This document shows positions 29,745 through 38,780 of a stretch of DNA of 64,000 nt, one piece after another. The notes beneath the pieces are model-generated. The model worked only from the letters and a program-made list of their open reading frames with translations. It was not told the origin of the DNA and ran no database searches. A program made the position numbers and the translations under genes. The stretch comes from CAZJYI01 sp964550025 (GTDB taxonomy: Bacteria; Verrucomicrobiota; Kiritimatiellia; UBA8416; CAYOBW01), in the NCBI GenBank assembly GCA_964550025.1, contig CAZJYI010000039.1, positions 14,067 through 78,066 of the forward strand. Reading direction: 5' to 3'. Position 1 is the first letter of the stretch. Each line of letters starts with the position of its first letter.

Positions 29745-31660
29745 TCGGGATTGGCCTCCCCCTCATCACCATCATCCCCGGTCGCCTTTCGGAGCCCGAG
29801 CTTCTCGAGCAGATCGCCGGAAAAGTTGGTCAGTCGCCAGTTCGGCTCGTCGAGTGTTCCCCGCAGGCGAAACTCGAACAGCTTGCTGAGCGGGTAGAAG
29901 ATCGGCTTCAGTATGCGGCCGCCGATCGTGTGGGATTTCAGCAGACGTATCTGGGCGTCGTAGTCCAACTGGTGATTGAAGCCATAGTCGCCTTTCCCGC
30001 TGAGACTGATAATGTCGCCCTTTATCCTGACGTCCTCACTGTGCACACGGCTGTCCGCAATCTCAAACGTGGCCTTGGCGTCACTCTGACTCAGGACAAA
30101 ATCGAGTCCCGGGATAATCTTCGTCATATACTCCTGCAATCCGCCGAAGACGGGCAGCATGTAGACATGGCCGTTTTCGATCCCGAGGTGACCGTTGCCC
30201 TTTGCGGTGTGGCCGTTGCCTTCCCCGGCCATGCCCCGCAACGCCAGGTATCCGTGGAATGTTCCATCGTATTCCTTGTCGGCATCCCCCGTCAACACGC
30301 CTGCCAGTTTCTCAAAGTCGACGTCAGCCATGTTTGCTTCAACGGCATACTCGGTATTGGTCCGCGTCCCGTGCGGCGCCACCAGCATGGCCTGCCCGGA
30401 GAACGTGCCGTCGTAGATACGCCCCCGGATGTTGGACAAGGTGTTGGTTGCGCCAATCATGCGAACGGAGAAAGCGCATTCGTCGGTCGTGAAGCGCCCC
30501 GACCCCAACCCCCTGGCCTGCACGCTGCCCACGAAGTCGGTCTTGGAGATGTCCTTCGTCCCGGCAACGCCCCGGGCTTCCAGTCTGACCGGCCCCTTGT
30601 AGTGCAGGACCGTTTCGGCGGAGTTCGTCAGGATGTTGATCATCTTCGCCAGTGCCGGCGGATAGAGGGTAGACGTCGCGCTGAAGGTAACCGTGTCCGC
30701 ACCCGTATCCAGCGTGAACTGCCCATCCGCTGTCCCTTCGTGCCGCACAACGGAGAGGGGATTGATGCTTACGATCGTCGAGTTGTCGTAGTCATTCACC
30801 ATCACGCGCCCGTCCGCACGCAACAGATCCACGCCCCGGTAGGAGCCATGCCGAAAAGAGAAGGTGCCGTCGAGCGCAAACTCCCCGCCTTCGGAGCAGT
30901 CCTGGCGCAAATCAATCACGCAGTGCGGCGCACCGCCCCGGAAGCCAAAACGTCTCACAATCTTCCGCAACACCGGCACCCTGTAGCAATCCATGACGGG
31001 CATCAGCATATGCGGGTCGAGATTCGTTTCGAGATGCATGCTGAGCAGGGAGGTGCGGGAGTCGTAGCTGGCGTTTCCCCGGAGCGAACCCACCATGAAA
31101 CCGTGCCGCACGGAACAGACGATATCCTCAAAACGGGAAACCGCGCCATCGGTACGAAACCGGCACGACGCACGGTCGATGTCTATCCCTTCGACGACGC
31201 AGTTGTAGAGCTCGATGCGTAGCGCCCCGCACTTCGACTCCCGCGCCTCCGGCGGCTCGCCCTGTGGTTCGGCGTCCCGCGGCCCACGCAACATACGCAG
31301 CCGCACCCTGGCATCACGCACCTCAACGCGGCGAAGGCAGGATCGCGTGCGCGAGAACTTCCCCAGCTCGCCACTCACGGTGACCCGGCCGGCCTCGACA
31401 GCGGGGGCGCCAATGGCGCCCCGGCGGAACAACCGTACGTCATCGAGGATCACCCCCCGCCACAAGTCAAGACGAGCTGCCGAAGCCTCGAACGCCAGCA
31501 CGCGCGTGCTCAAACGGCGCGCCAGGGAGGGAACCAACGCGGAGGGAAACCCCACGGCCGACAGCCAGACCAACAGCAGCAGCAACAGGAGGAGGGACCA
31601 CCCCACAGCGCGTCTCAGGCCGCGCCAGAAGGTCGGCTCATTTTGGCGTGATTTACTCAT
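29741..31660 (-). CDS. AsmA/TamB-like envelope protein
   Basis: 639 aa with one N-terminal membrane anchor (about 16-36, WSLLLLLLLLVWLSAVGF) and a long periplasmic beta-rich region. The start PSLARRLSTRVLAFEASAARLDLWRGVILDDVRLF is the typical AsmA opening; the C-terminus has the repeating GDIISLSGKGDYGF ... DYDAQIRLLKSHTIGGRILKPI of the family. Such proteins bridge inner and outer membranes and are implicated in phospholipid or envelope transport. Four-base overlap with miaB. No catalytic residues are expected. Confidence 0.8.
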   Translation of the reverse strand: MSKSRQNEPTFWRGLRRAVGWSLLLLLLLLVWLSAVGFPSALVPSLARRLSTRVLAFEASAARLDLWRGVILDDVRLFRRGAIGAPAVEAGRVTVSGELGKFSRTRSCLRRVEVRDARVRLRMLRGPRDAEPQGEPPEARESKCGALRIELYNCVVEGIDIDRASCRFRTDGAVSRFEDIVCSVRHGFMVGSLRGNASYDSRTSLLSMHLETNLDPHMLMPVMDCYRVPVLRKIVRRFGFRGGAPHCVIDLRQDCSEGGEFALDGTFSFRHGSYRGVDLLRADGRVMVNDYDNSTIVSINPLSVVRHEGTADGQFTLDTGADTVTFSATSTLYPPALAKMINILTNSAETVLHYKGPVRLEARGVAGTKDISKTDFVGSVQARGLGSGRFTTDECAFSVRMIGATNTLSNIRGRIYDGTFSGQAMLVAPHGTRTNTEYAVEANMADVDFEKLAGVLTGDADKEYDGTFHGYLALRGMAGEGNGHTAKGNGHLGIENGHVYMLPVFGGLQEYMTKIIPGLDFVLSQSDAKATFEIADSRVHSEDVRIKGDIISLSGKGDYGFNHQLDYDAQIRLLKSHTIGGRILKPIFYPLSKLFEFRLRGTLDEPNWRLTNFSGDLLEKLGLRKATGDDGDEGEANPE

Positions 31661-31697
31661 CGTACACTCTCAATCCCTGACTGTTCACCGAGAGAGG

Positions 31698-33644
31698 TCA
31701 GGGCGCTGTGCCGGCAGGCGGCGCGCCTTTCGGCGCGGGGGGCTGCTCCCGCGGTCCGGGCGGAAACGTGAGTTTGCGGCCGAGGCGTTCAACAACCCCG
31801 TTCGGCACGACAAACACCACATCCTGGCCCTGAACCATGGAGTAGATGCCATCCGTCTTGGCCTTGAAACCGAAGAGAAGGGTCTTCTGTATGCCCTCCT
31901 CCCCGCTCAGGCCAAACGTCACGGACAAAGCGGGTTTGTCCAGCCCATACGGCTCAAAGCTGACGGGGTTGTGCCCCTCGATGCGCAGAGCCCGAACGTT
32001 GGCGGCCATGAACAGGAGCTCGTCGAGCGTAGCCTTGTCGACAGTGTTGCTGGGCGCGGAAACGACACGCCAGGGGCCCTTCCCGTCTCTGGCAACGGTT
32101 TCCGCATAACCCCCCCGCGTGACGGCAACCCGGTGAATGCACTCGGGGGTCAGAGCCAGCACGGTCCGGTTGCGGTAGAGAAGCGGGTCGGTCGGGTTCG
32201 CGGGAAGCGCATCGAGCTGCTCGCGGGCAATTCGGTATACGGCCTTGTCGCCTTCGAGATGGGCCAGGAGGGTGGTCTCTTCAGCCCTGGGCTTGGCAAT
32301 GAGCAACCGGGGCAACTCCGACGGTACACTGTGGGTCGCGTCGACGTCCTCCTTGCCGCCGTCGGAAGCGGCCGCCGCGCCGCGCACCAACGGTGCGGGG
32401 AGCAGGGCAATCGTCATGGCCGGCTGCTGCAGCCCATGCGCCGCGAGGTTCGTCGCTCCACCGGTTAGAAACTCCTCAACCTGCAGGCGACAAACGGCCT
32501 GGATCACCTCGCGCACGACATCGTGGTCAGCCTGCCATTGCACCGGGTCCAGAATCTCCCATCCCCGCGACTCCCCACGCCGTAGCGTGATGCGCTCGTT
32601 GCCCTCCTCTATCTGGAGGTAACCCGCCGTATCCGGTGTAATGTCAAACACGCGCCTGTCGCGCAGATCACTGGGGGCGACATCAAATACGTCGAGGACC
32701 TTGGCGTTCACGGTGAAGATGGAATCGCTATCCCCCGTCTTCGCATAGACCTCCCGACCGTCCTCACCCGCCGGTTTGCCGACCAACAACTCGTCGCCCA
32801 CTTCCTCACCCTCAGTCCAGACGCCGATACGGACGGCTTCATCGGGGGCCAGCCCATAGGGTTCCACTTTCAGCGACGAGGCCACCTCGGCCGCCGGGTC
32901 GAGCTCGTCGCCAACGGGAGAGTCCCACATGAAGCGCTCGACGCGCAGAGAGAACAGCGTCTCCAGAATCCTCGCCACACGACCCTCGTCCGCGCGGGCA
33001 ACGACGGGCTGCTGCAGTAGCCAGCGACCGTCACGCCGGGCCAGTTGTATGAACCCCTTCTCTGGGCGATCCAGTTCCAGCCGGCTGGTGCGCGCCGCGT
33101 CCCACCGCATGATCAGCCGGTCACGGATACTCTCAACGGTCTTGGGAATCGTGTCGAGAATCCGCCGGTGCGTCGCCAGCACGTCCTCTTCCCCTTCGAC
33201 TATGACATACACGAACTCGCTGAGCGGAGCATCACGCCCAACGGTGACTTCGTGGCGTCCCAGCGCATCCCACACCACAAACCGGGCACGCGGCTCACGC
33301 AACCCGTAGTCGTCCAATGAAACGCCGCGATTCTCGCGCTGGGCGCTCGTCACAATCTCCTGCCGGGTCATCATCTCGAGTGCGTCCAGCAGCTTCGCGA
33401 TCCCACCCTCATCCGCCCGGCACCTGATAGGCCGCCGAATCGTCCATTCGTCGTCTTCCCGCACACAATCCATGAAGAAGCCGTCCTGTTTCACGCTGAC
33501 GCGTGTAACGGCCTCAGCCGTGACGGGCAGAACAGGCGTGTCGCGGCGCCCCAAGGGCGCGGGCGGTCGGCGCTCTATGAACCATATGGCCAGGCCCAAA
33601 ACCCCCGCTACCAGCAGAAGGCGCAATGTTGTACGAAATCGCAT
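31698..33644 (-). CDS. DUF4340 protein of the Gld-like exporter operon
   Basis: 648 aa. One N-terminal membrane helix (LLLVAGVLGLAIWFI) is followed by repeated DUF4340-like modules; each has the pattern RDR-x-[I/V]-x(n)-R-[L/V]-x-[L/V]-x-[R/K] (for example KTVESIRDRLIMRW; VAPSDLRDRRVFDIT; PTDPLLYRNRTVLALT). It starts at ATG 33,644 with GAGGAAC upstream; an upstream ATG at 33,683 is less likely. DUF4340 genes commonly follow GldG-like genes in PVC and Bacteroidota-related operons. The role is unknown, presumed periplasmic partner of the exporter. Confidence 0.85.
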   Translation of the reverse strand: MRFRTTLRLLLVAGVLGLAIWFIERRPPAPLGRRDTPVLPVTAEAVTRVSVKQDGFFMDCVREDDEWTIRRPIRCRADEGGIAKLLDALEMMTRQEIVTSAQRENRGVSLDDYGLREPRARFVVWDALGRHEVTVGRDAPLSEFVYVIVEGEEDVLATHRRILDTIPKTVESIRDRLIMRWDAARTSRLELDRPEKGFIQLARRDGRWLLQQPVVARADEGRVARILETLFSLRVERFMWDSPVGDELDPAAEVASSLKVEPYGLAPDEAVRIGVWTEGEEVGDELLVGKPAGEDGREVYAKTGDSDSIFTVNAKVLDVFDVAPSDLRDRRVFDITPDTAGYLQIEEGNERITLRRGESRGWEILDPVQWQADHDVVREVIQAVCRLQVEEFLTGGATNLAAHGLQQPAMTIALLPAPLVRGAAAASDGGKEDVDATHSVPSELPRLLIAKPRAEETTLLAHLEGDKAVYRIAREQLDALPANPTDPLLYRNRTVLALTPECIHRVAVTRGGYAETVARDGKGPWRVVSAPSNTVDKATLDELLFMAANVRALRIEGHNPVSFEPYGLDKPALSVTFGLSGEEGIQKTLLFGFKAKTDGIYSMVQGQDVVFVVPNGVVERLGRKLTFPPGPREQPPAPKGAPPAGTAP

Positions 33645-33717
33645 TTCAGTTCCTCGGACCAAGGCGTATCCGGCCACATCCAACGGAATCAGTTATCGGC
33701 TGCTCGTCAGATCCCAC

Positions 33718-33753
33718 ACTGATCACTGGTGACTGATCACTGACCACTCACTG
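33718..33753. repeat. ACTGATCACTGG tandem/inverted repeat
   Basis: ACTGATCACTGGTGACTGAT followed by further CACTGACCACT copies in the spacer between the DUF4340 and GldG-like genes, overlapping the latter's last codons. Each unit is partly self-complementary (AGTGATCAGT). A short simple repeat with no clear function. Confidence 0.5.
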
Positions 33754-35256
33754 TCTCCGGCTGAGCCACACCAGGATACCGGCGATCGCGGCAAGAGCGG
33801 GGATCCCCCCAACCATGAGCAGGTAGGCCATTCTGATCTGGCGTCCATCCATGTCCAACCGCAATTCCTGCGGCGGCTTCGGCGCTATGGCCAGAAGTGC
33901 TTCGCGTTCCACCAGCCAGTTCAGTGCGGACATCACAAAGTCCCGATTTCCGCCCACGCCACTGGTCAGCGCCCCGTTCGACGCGAAATCGGAGTCCCCG
34001 ATCACAACCATGCGCGTCGGACGAATCTCCATGTCTATCCCGCGCACCGGTCCCCGCTCCACGGCAACGGCCACGCCTACGGGACCCGGACGGTCCACGC
34101 CCTCATCGAACCGGGGCGGGCTCTGCTTGAGGTCCCTGTTCGCCCATCCCTTGACACTCCTGGCGAGCACGGTCACCCGCGGGCGATCCGGCTGCGCCGC
34201 GGTCGTGTCGGATCCGGTAAGTGCCGATTCGACCGAGCGGGGGCTGTAGAACATCGTGGCCACGTTCGCCAGGCCGCGCGTGATCGGATGATCGCCGTAG
34301 GTCGTAATCACGAGCTCGCGACCGGTAAGCGTCAACCCTGCAACCACGTCGTTGCCGAGTTTCACCCCCCAGCGCTCCAACAAGGCGCCCAAGCCGGCGT
34401 CGGGGCCTGCATCCAGCATCAACAGCAGACGTCCGTTGTTCTCCAGGTATTTCGCAACAAGGTCCACTTCAGCTTCCGAAAGCTGGCGTGCCGGCCCGGC
34501 GACCACCAACGCCGAGCAGTCCTCGGGCACTCCGTGATGCTCGGCCAGGAGGAGTTTGCGGACCTCCATGTTGTCGCGCAGAATCTCCCGCCCGAGGATC
34601 GAGTACCCTCCCGAGTGCTTGCCGAACTCGTCAACGGCCCTCTCGCCGTGACCGGTCATGAAATACAGGATCGGGCGGCTCGTCTGCGTGACGCTCAGGA
34701 TGGCGGACGAAAACACCCGTTCCCCGTGGAATGCCACGTAACGGCGAAACGCCTGTCGCCCCTCGATCTCGACTTCGGTCTCGAAGATCTCTTTCCGAGT
34801 CACGTACTTGCGCCGACCGTCCGCCTCGAACACGACTACCCCGTCTTCAGTCAGCCCGTAGTGCTGCGCCAGCTCCCCCGCCCGGATGACGTCGCGGTCC
34901 GGATCCACGAACTCGAGATCGAGATCGAGACCTTCGATGCTCTCCGCCGCGTGCTCGTACTCCTTGAGCAGATAGCGCACTTCCTCGAAGCGGTTTCCGC
35001 CGACACGGAAGAACGCGATGATGCGCAGTTCGCCCTTCAGGCTCGAGAGCAGACTGATTGTCTTCGGCGAGAGCTTGTGGAAATCCTGCCAGCTCAGGTC
35101 CCACCTGTGGTGGTAGCGCAGCGAGAGGAAGTTGACCATAACGACCACGCCCGCGGCCAACAACAGCGAGACCGAGACGTTCAATCCCGTCGCCAGCCGT
35201 ACGCGGCGCTGCCGCCACAAACCGCGTCGTGCTGCCTGGCTGCCGTCCTCGCCCAT
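33748..35256 (-). CDS. GldG-like component of ABC exporter
   Basis: 502 aa, ABC-type uncharacterised transport-system protein (GldG/PF09822-like). A membrane helix near residues 28-50 is followed by the domain entry RYHHRWDLSWQDFHKLSPKTISLLSSLKGELRIIAFF and a thioredoxin-like/GATase-like core with FMTGHGERAVDEFGKHSGGYS and LLLMLDAGPDAGLGALLERWGV. A second membrane helix lies at the C-terminus (LLMVGGIPALAAIAGILVWLSRR). ATG 35,256 is taken because AGGAGGTGG precedes it, inside the end of the permease gene. Partner of the permease and ATPase just upstream. Confidence 0.85.
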   Translation of the reverse strand: MGEDGSQAARRGLWRQRRVRLATGLNVSVSLLLAAGVVVMVNFLSLRYHHRWDLSWQDFHKLSPKTISLLSSLKGELRIIAFFRVGGNRFEEVRYLLKEYEHAAESIEGLDLDLEFVDPDRDVIRAGELAQHYGLTEDGVVVFEADGRRKYVTRKEIFETEVEIEGRQAFRRYVAFHGERVFSSAILSVTQTSRPILYFMTGHGERAVDEFGKHSGGYSILGREILRDNMEVRKLLLAEHHGVPEDCSALVVAGPARQLSEAEVDLVAKYLENNGRLLLMLDAGPDAGLGALLERWGVKLGNDVVAGLTLTGRELVITTYGDHPITRGLANVATMFYSPRSVESALTGSDTTAAQPDRPRVTVLARSVKGWANRDLKQSPPRFDEGVDRPGPVGVAVAVERGPVRGIDMEIRPTRMVVIGDSDFASNGALTSGVGGNRDFVMSALNWLVEREALLAIAPKPPQELRLDMDGRQIRMAYLLMVGGIPALAAIAGILVWLSRRQ

Positions 35257-35260
35257 GATC

Positions 35261-35992
35261 CTACTTCCACCTCCTGGATTCGAGCAGCCGCACCGCGGCG
35301 AAAAGCACAAATCCCGTGCAAGACACGTAAAGCACCACCGGGCGCGTATCGACCGAACCGCGCGCGAAATCCTCGATCTGGCTCATTGCCGAAAGGTGCG
35401 CCGCCAGCTTCGGCGGCACGCCGGGAACCGACGAAACGAGCCATCCGAAGAGTAGCACGCACCAGATGGCCACGAAACATGCGATGGCGGCAACGATCTG
35501 ATTGCGGGTCATCAAGGAAACGAGCAGCCCGACGGCCACCGACAGCGCGGAAACGAGAAAGATGATGATGCAACCGCCGGTGACGGCACCGGCGTCAACC
35601 GAGACAATGCCGGGACTGAGCGAGGCAAGAATGAAGATGCAGGCCACGGCCGGCGCCACCACGATGGTGACGAATGTGAGCGCGCCGGCGTACTTGCCGA
35701 GAACGACCTCAGCATCCGTCACGGGAGCGGTCATCAGGGCCTCCAACGTCCCCGAGCTCTTTTCCTCCGCGAACAGCCGCATCGTGATGACCGATACCAG
35801 GATCGTCAGCCAGACGATGATGGAGGCGAACAGAAGCACGGACAGCGGATCGCTGGTTCCCGCGTTTCGCGTCACCTGCGCCAGGAAGGTAAACGCCGAC
35901 ACGCTGACAAAGGACACCATCGTCACGTACGCTACGGGAGAAAGGAAGCACGCTGCCAGCTCGCGACGCCAGATGACCAGGAACGTCTTCAC
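35261..35992 (-). CDS. ABC-2 type permease (GldF-like)
   Basis: 243 aa, six membrane helices. The start MKTFLVIWRRELAACFLSPVAYV and the amphipathic LFAEEKSSGTLEALMTAPV are hallmarks of GldF/NosY-like permeases. Overlaps the ATPase stop by four bases. With the ATPase and the GldG-like protein it makes a full exporter; in Bacteroidota the relatives support gliding, but here no other gliding genes are visible, so the cargo is unknown. Confidence 0.88.
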   Translation of the reverse strand: MKTFLVIWRRELAACFLSPVAYVTMVSFVSVSAFTFLAQVTRNAGTSDPLSVLLFASIIVWLTILVSVITMRLFAEEKSSGTLEALMTAPVTDAEVVLGKYAGALTFVTIVVAPAVACIFILASLSPGIVSVDAGAVTGGCIIIFLVSALSVAVGLLVSLMTRNQIVAAIACFVAIWCVLLFGWLVSSVPGVPPKLAAHLSAMSQIEDFARGSVDTRPVVLYVSCTGFVLFAAVRLLESRRWK

Positions 35993-36939
35993 TCCGAGTC
36001 CTCCTCACCGCCGTTCGAGGTGACGGCCACGAAGACGTCCTCCAGGCTCTTGTGTTCCGTCCTGAGCTCACGCACGGGCCATTTCTCGGCCGAGACCAGC
36101 GCAAACAACCGTTCCTGCACGTCCTCCCCCCGCCCGCACTCGCATGTGAAGCGATGCCACTCGCCGGCGCTCTCGCATTCGACACCCTCGACCCCGTCGA
36201 AATCCTTCAGCTTGTCGGTGATCTGCGACCGCGATCCGCGCACCTCGAGGACGACGACCGCATGTTCCTTCATCAGGCCGGTAAGGTCCTCCGTCTTGCC
36301 CGAAGCGACGACGCGCCCCTCGTTGATAATCAACACCCGTTCGCAGACCATCTCGACTTCGTGCAATATGTGGCTGGAAAGCAGCACCGTGTGGCGTTCG
36401 CTCAACTCCTTGATGAGATTGCGGATATGCCGGATCTGGTTCGGGTCAAGACCGATGGTGGGCTCGTCCAGGATGAGCAACTCCGGATCGTGCACCAGGC
36501 TGTCGGCAAGCCCCACGCGCTGGCGATACCCCTTGGACAGCTTGCCGATGATACGGCGACTGACGTCGACCAGGCCCGCACTCTCCAACACCTGCCCCAC
36601 CCGTGAGCGCAGTTCTCGACCCGAGAGGCCCTTCAGCTTCCCGCGGTAGTTCAGGTACTCGTAGACACGCATCTCCCTGTACAACGGAACGTTCTCGGGG
36701 AGATACCCCACCCGGCGACGGACCTCCAGGGAATCCCGGAACACGTCGTAGCCGGCAACCGTGGCTTTGCCGCCCGAAGGCGGAAGGTAGCAAGCGAGAA
36801 TGCGCATCGTCGTCGTCTTCCCCGCACCGTTCGGCCCCAAAAGCCCCACCACCTCGCCGCGTTCTACGGAAAACGACACATCGTCCACCGCCGCGAACCT
36901 GCCGTAGCGCTTCGTCAGGTTGTCCACTTGAATCATCAT
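35989..36939 (-). CDS. ABC transporter ATPase (GldA-like)
   Basis: 316 aa from ATG 36,939 (36,936 and GTG 36,948 are alternatives; no clear ribosome-binding site). Walker A GPNGAGKT at residues 35-42, signature LSKGYRQRVGLADSL and Walker B LLILDEPT in the expected order, switch His in LLSSHILHEVE. The C-terminal 100 residues form the extra regulatory region seen in GldA/NatA-type ATPases. First gene of the minus-strand operon running to 27,868; the start is only 44 bases from a divergent gene. Confidence 0.9.
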   Translation of the reverse strand: MMIQVDNLTKRYGRFAAVDDVSFSVERGEVVGLLGPNGAGKTTTMRILACYLPPSGGKATVAGYDVFRDSLEVRRRVGYLPENVPLYREMRVYEYLNYRGKLKGLSGRELRSRVGQVLESAGLVDVSRRIIGKLSKGYRQRVGLADSLVHDPELLILDEPTIGLDPNQIRHIRNLIKELSERHTVLLSSHILHEVEMVCERVLIINEGRVVASGKTEDLTGLMKEHAVVVLEVRGSRSQITDKLKDFDGVEGVECESAGEWHRFTCECGRGEDVQERLFALVSAEKWPVRELRTEHKSLEDVFVAVTSNGGEEDSE

Positions 36940-36983
36940 TGCCGCCACTGTATCCTACTCCCCTCTATGGGGCAGCCACTATT

Positions 36984-38483
36984 ATGAGTTTTCCGACAGG
37001 CCAGTCAAGGTTGGTCATAGGCGCAGGTTTTCCGAGGGCGCGTCGCTACCGCCAGATCGCCCATCCCGCCGCCGCGAATGTCCGTGAAAAGAACGGCGCT
37101 TCAAGCGCTTCTGCTTTCACGGAACGGCACCTCCAATGCGTCTGGTATGACGCATCCCTTCGCCCCGACGTCCTGCGATCCAGCGAGGGCGAAGCGGTTC
37201 GGGTCGAACATCCGGGGCGCTGGAACCTCGAGGCCGGTCCCGACTTCCTCGACGCCGTTCTCGTCATCGGTCCGGACCGGCGCCGTATCCGGGGCGATGT
37301 CGAGATCCACATCCATCCCCGGGACTGGCAGGCCCACCACCATGCCGAGGACGGGCGGTACAACCGCGTCGTTGCCCACGTGTCTTACTTCCCCCAGACG
37401 ACGGCTTCTGACGGTCTCCCGCCTGCCATCGTGCGCTGCGCCCTGCGCGATGCGCTGCGCGTAGACCCGAGGTTCAGTTTTGACGCGATCGACGTAACCG
37501 CCTATCCTTACGCCGCCTGTCGCACGGAACAACCTCCTTGCGGGGAGATCCTCGCCTCCTGGAGCCCCGACGAGCTGGTGGGCTTTCTCGGGGCGGCCGG
37601 GGAAGAGAGGCTGTTCCGGAAGGCCCGTCGACTCAAGGCCGCCACGGATGAAGTCGGCACCGCGCAGGTCTTCTACGAGGAGTGCATGGCCGCGCTCGGG
37701 TATAAGCACAACCGCGCGGCCTGCCGGCAGCTCGCAAGGCTCCTCCCCGTCGCCAAGCTGCAAAGCGACTGCGGAGGCGATCCGGTCTGCGCCTACGCGA
37801 TGCTGCTGGGAGTAGGCGGTCTACTGCCGGCAAAACTAGCGACCCGTTGGGACAACGAGACACGGCGTTTCGTACGGACCTTGTGGGACCACTGGTGGAA
37901 ACGGCAATTGCACTGGGACGCGCAGCGGCACAGCGCACCGGAGTGGCGGTTCTCGGGAATGCGTCCTCACAACCACCCGTTGCGCCGGCTGGCCGCCGCG
38001 GCAGCGCTGTTCGCAACCCCGGGCGGCCTGCCGGAAGAACTACCCGGCATCAAACACGCCTCCGCGGCCGCGTGGATCAAGGCGGCCCGCGATCGCATTC
38101 TGGAAGCGGCCGACATGCCGTACTGGCGACGACGCCTCAGCCTCGGAGGACACCTTCGCGATCGCCCGGTGGGGCTACTCGGCAAGGCGCGCGGCGCCTC
38201 GATCCTTACCAACGTAGTTCTGCCCCTGCTCGCCGCGCTGGGCGAAGACGTCGCCGGGTTGCTGGACGCGTTGCCGCCGGATCAGGACAACGCCCTGGTC
38301 CGTCAGACCGCCCACGCCCTGCTCGGCCCCGATCACAACCCGAGTCTCTATCGGCAAGGCCTGCTGCAGCAGGGACTGCTGCAGATCTTCCATGACTTCT
38401 GCGTTGGCAGCCGCAACAGCTGCGCGGATTGCCGGCTGGTGAAGTGGTTGAACCGGGAATCCTCGTGGAAGCCGCGGCCATGA
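36984..38483 (+). CDS. DUF2851 family protein
   Basis: 499 aa from ATG 36,984. The family pattern is clear: ERHLQCVWYD, GEAVRVEHPGRWNLEAGPDFLDAVL, RIRGDVEIHIHPRDWQAHHH and NRVVAHVSYF. The His/Asp-rich GDVEIH...DW segment suggests a metal or nuclease-like site. Three C-terminal cysteines (SRNSCADCRLVKW) are also present. Function unknown. It stands alone, divergent from the exporter operon and followed by a palindromic element; the open frame upstream of the ATG is an artefact of the opposite-strand gene. Confidence 0.85.
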   Translation: MSFPTGQSRLVIGAGFPRARRYRQIAHPAAANVREKNGASSASAFTERHLQCVWYDASLRPDVLRSSEGEAVRVEHPGRWNLEAGPDFLDAVLVIGPDRRRIRGDVEIHIHPRDWQAHHHAEDGRYNRVVAHVSYFPQTTASDGLPPAIVRCALRDALRVDPRFSFDAIDVTAYPYAACRTEQPPCGEILASWSPDELVGFLGAAGEERLFRKARRLKAATDEVGTAQVFYEECMAALGYKHNRAACRQLARLLPVAKLQSDCGGDPVCAYAMLLGVGGLLPAKLATRWDNETRRFVRTLWDHWWKRQLHWDAQRHSAPEWRFSGMRPHNHPLRRLAAAAALFATPGGLPEELPGIKHASAAAWIKAARDRILEAADMPYWRRRLSLGGHLRDRPVGLLGKARGASILTNVVLPLLAALGEDVAGLLDALPPDQDNALVRQTAHALLGPDHNPSLYRQGLLQQGLLQIFHDFCVGSRNSCADCRLVKWLNRESSWKPRP

Positions 38484-38578
38484 CGAACATACAACCGACA
38501 TCGCCCACGACCAGCACGTGCCAACAACGCCACCAAACCAGGCGCCGTCCGAAAAGGTTGGGTCGTGCGGTTACCCCC

Positions 38579-38714
38579 GTAGGACGGTGCTCCTGCGCCG
38601 TCCTTGTGGCAGAGCGAGGAGGCAGAGAAGAGAGAGGTGCGGCGCTCTGCTCCATCCGATCGCCAATCCTGCCTCCGTGCTGCCTCCATGGACGGCGCAG
38701 GAGCACCGTCCTAC
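38579..38714. repeat. 136-bp element with perfect 25-bp terminal inverted repeats, copy 2
   Basis: Both ends read inward GTAGGACGGTGCTCCTGCGC then CGTCC, a perfect 25-base inverted repeat. Total length is identical to copy 1 (21,550-21,685). It lies between the DUF2851 gene and the tail of the sulfatase gene. I see no obvious target-site duplication. Confidence 0.8.
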
Positions 38715-38780
38715 TCTGTGTCCGCACTCACAGCCGCTTTTCGGACGGGGTCAAACTGGCGCCTTTCGGTTCAGCGCCCG

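Noticed and set aside
36603..36983. Upstream extension of the DUF2851 gene
   Set aside because: Overlaps the divergent ABC ATPase and encodes Ser/Arg/Pro-rich antisense sequence.
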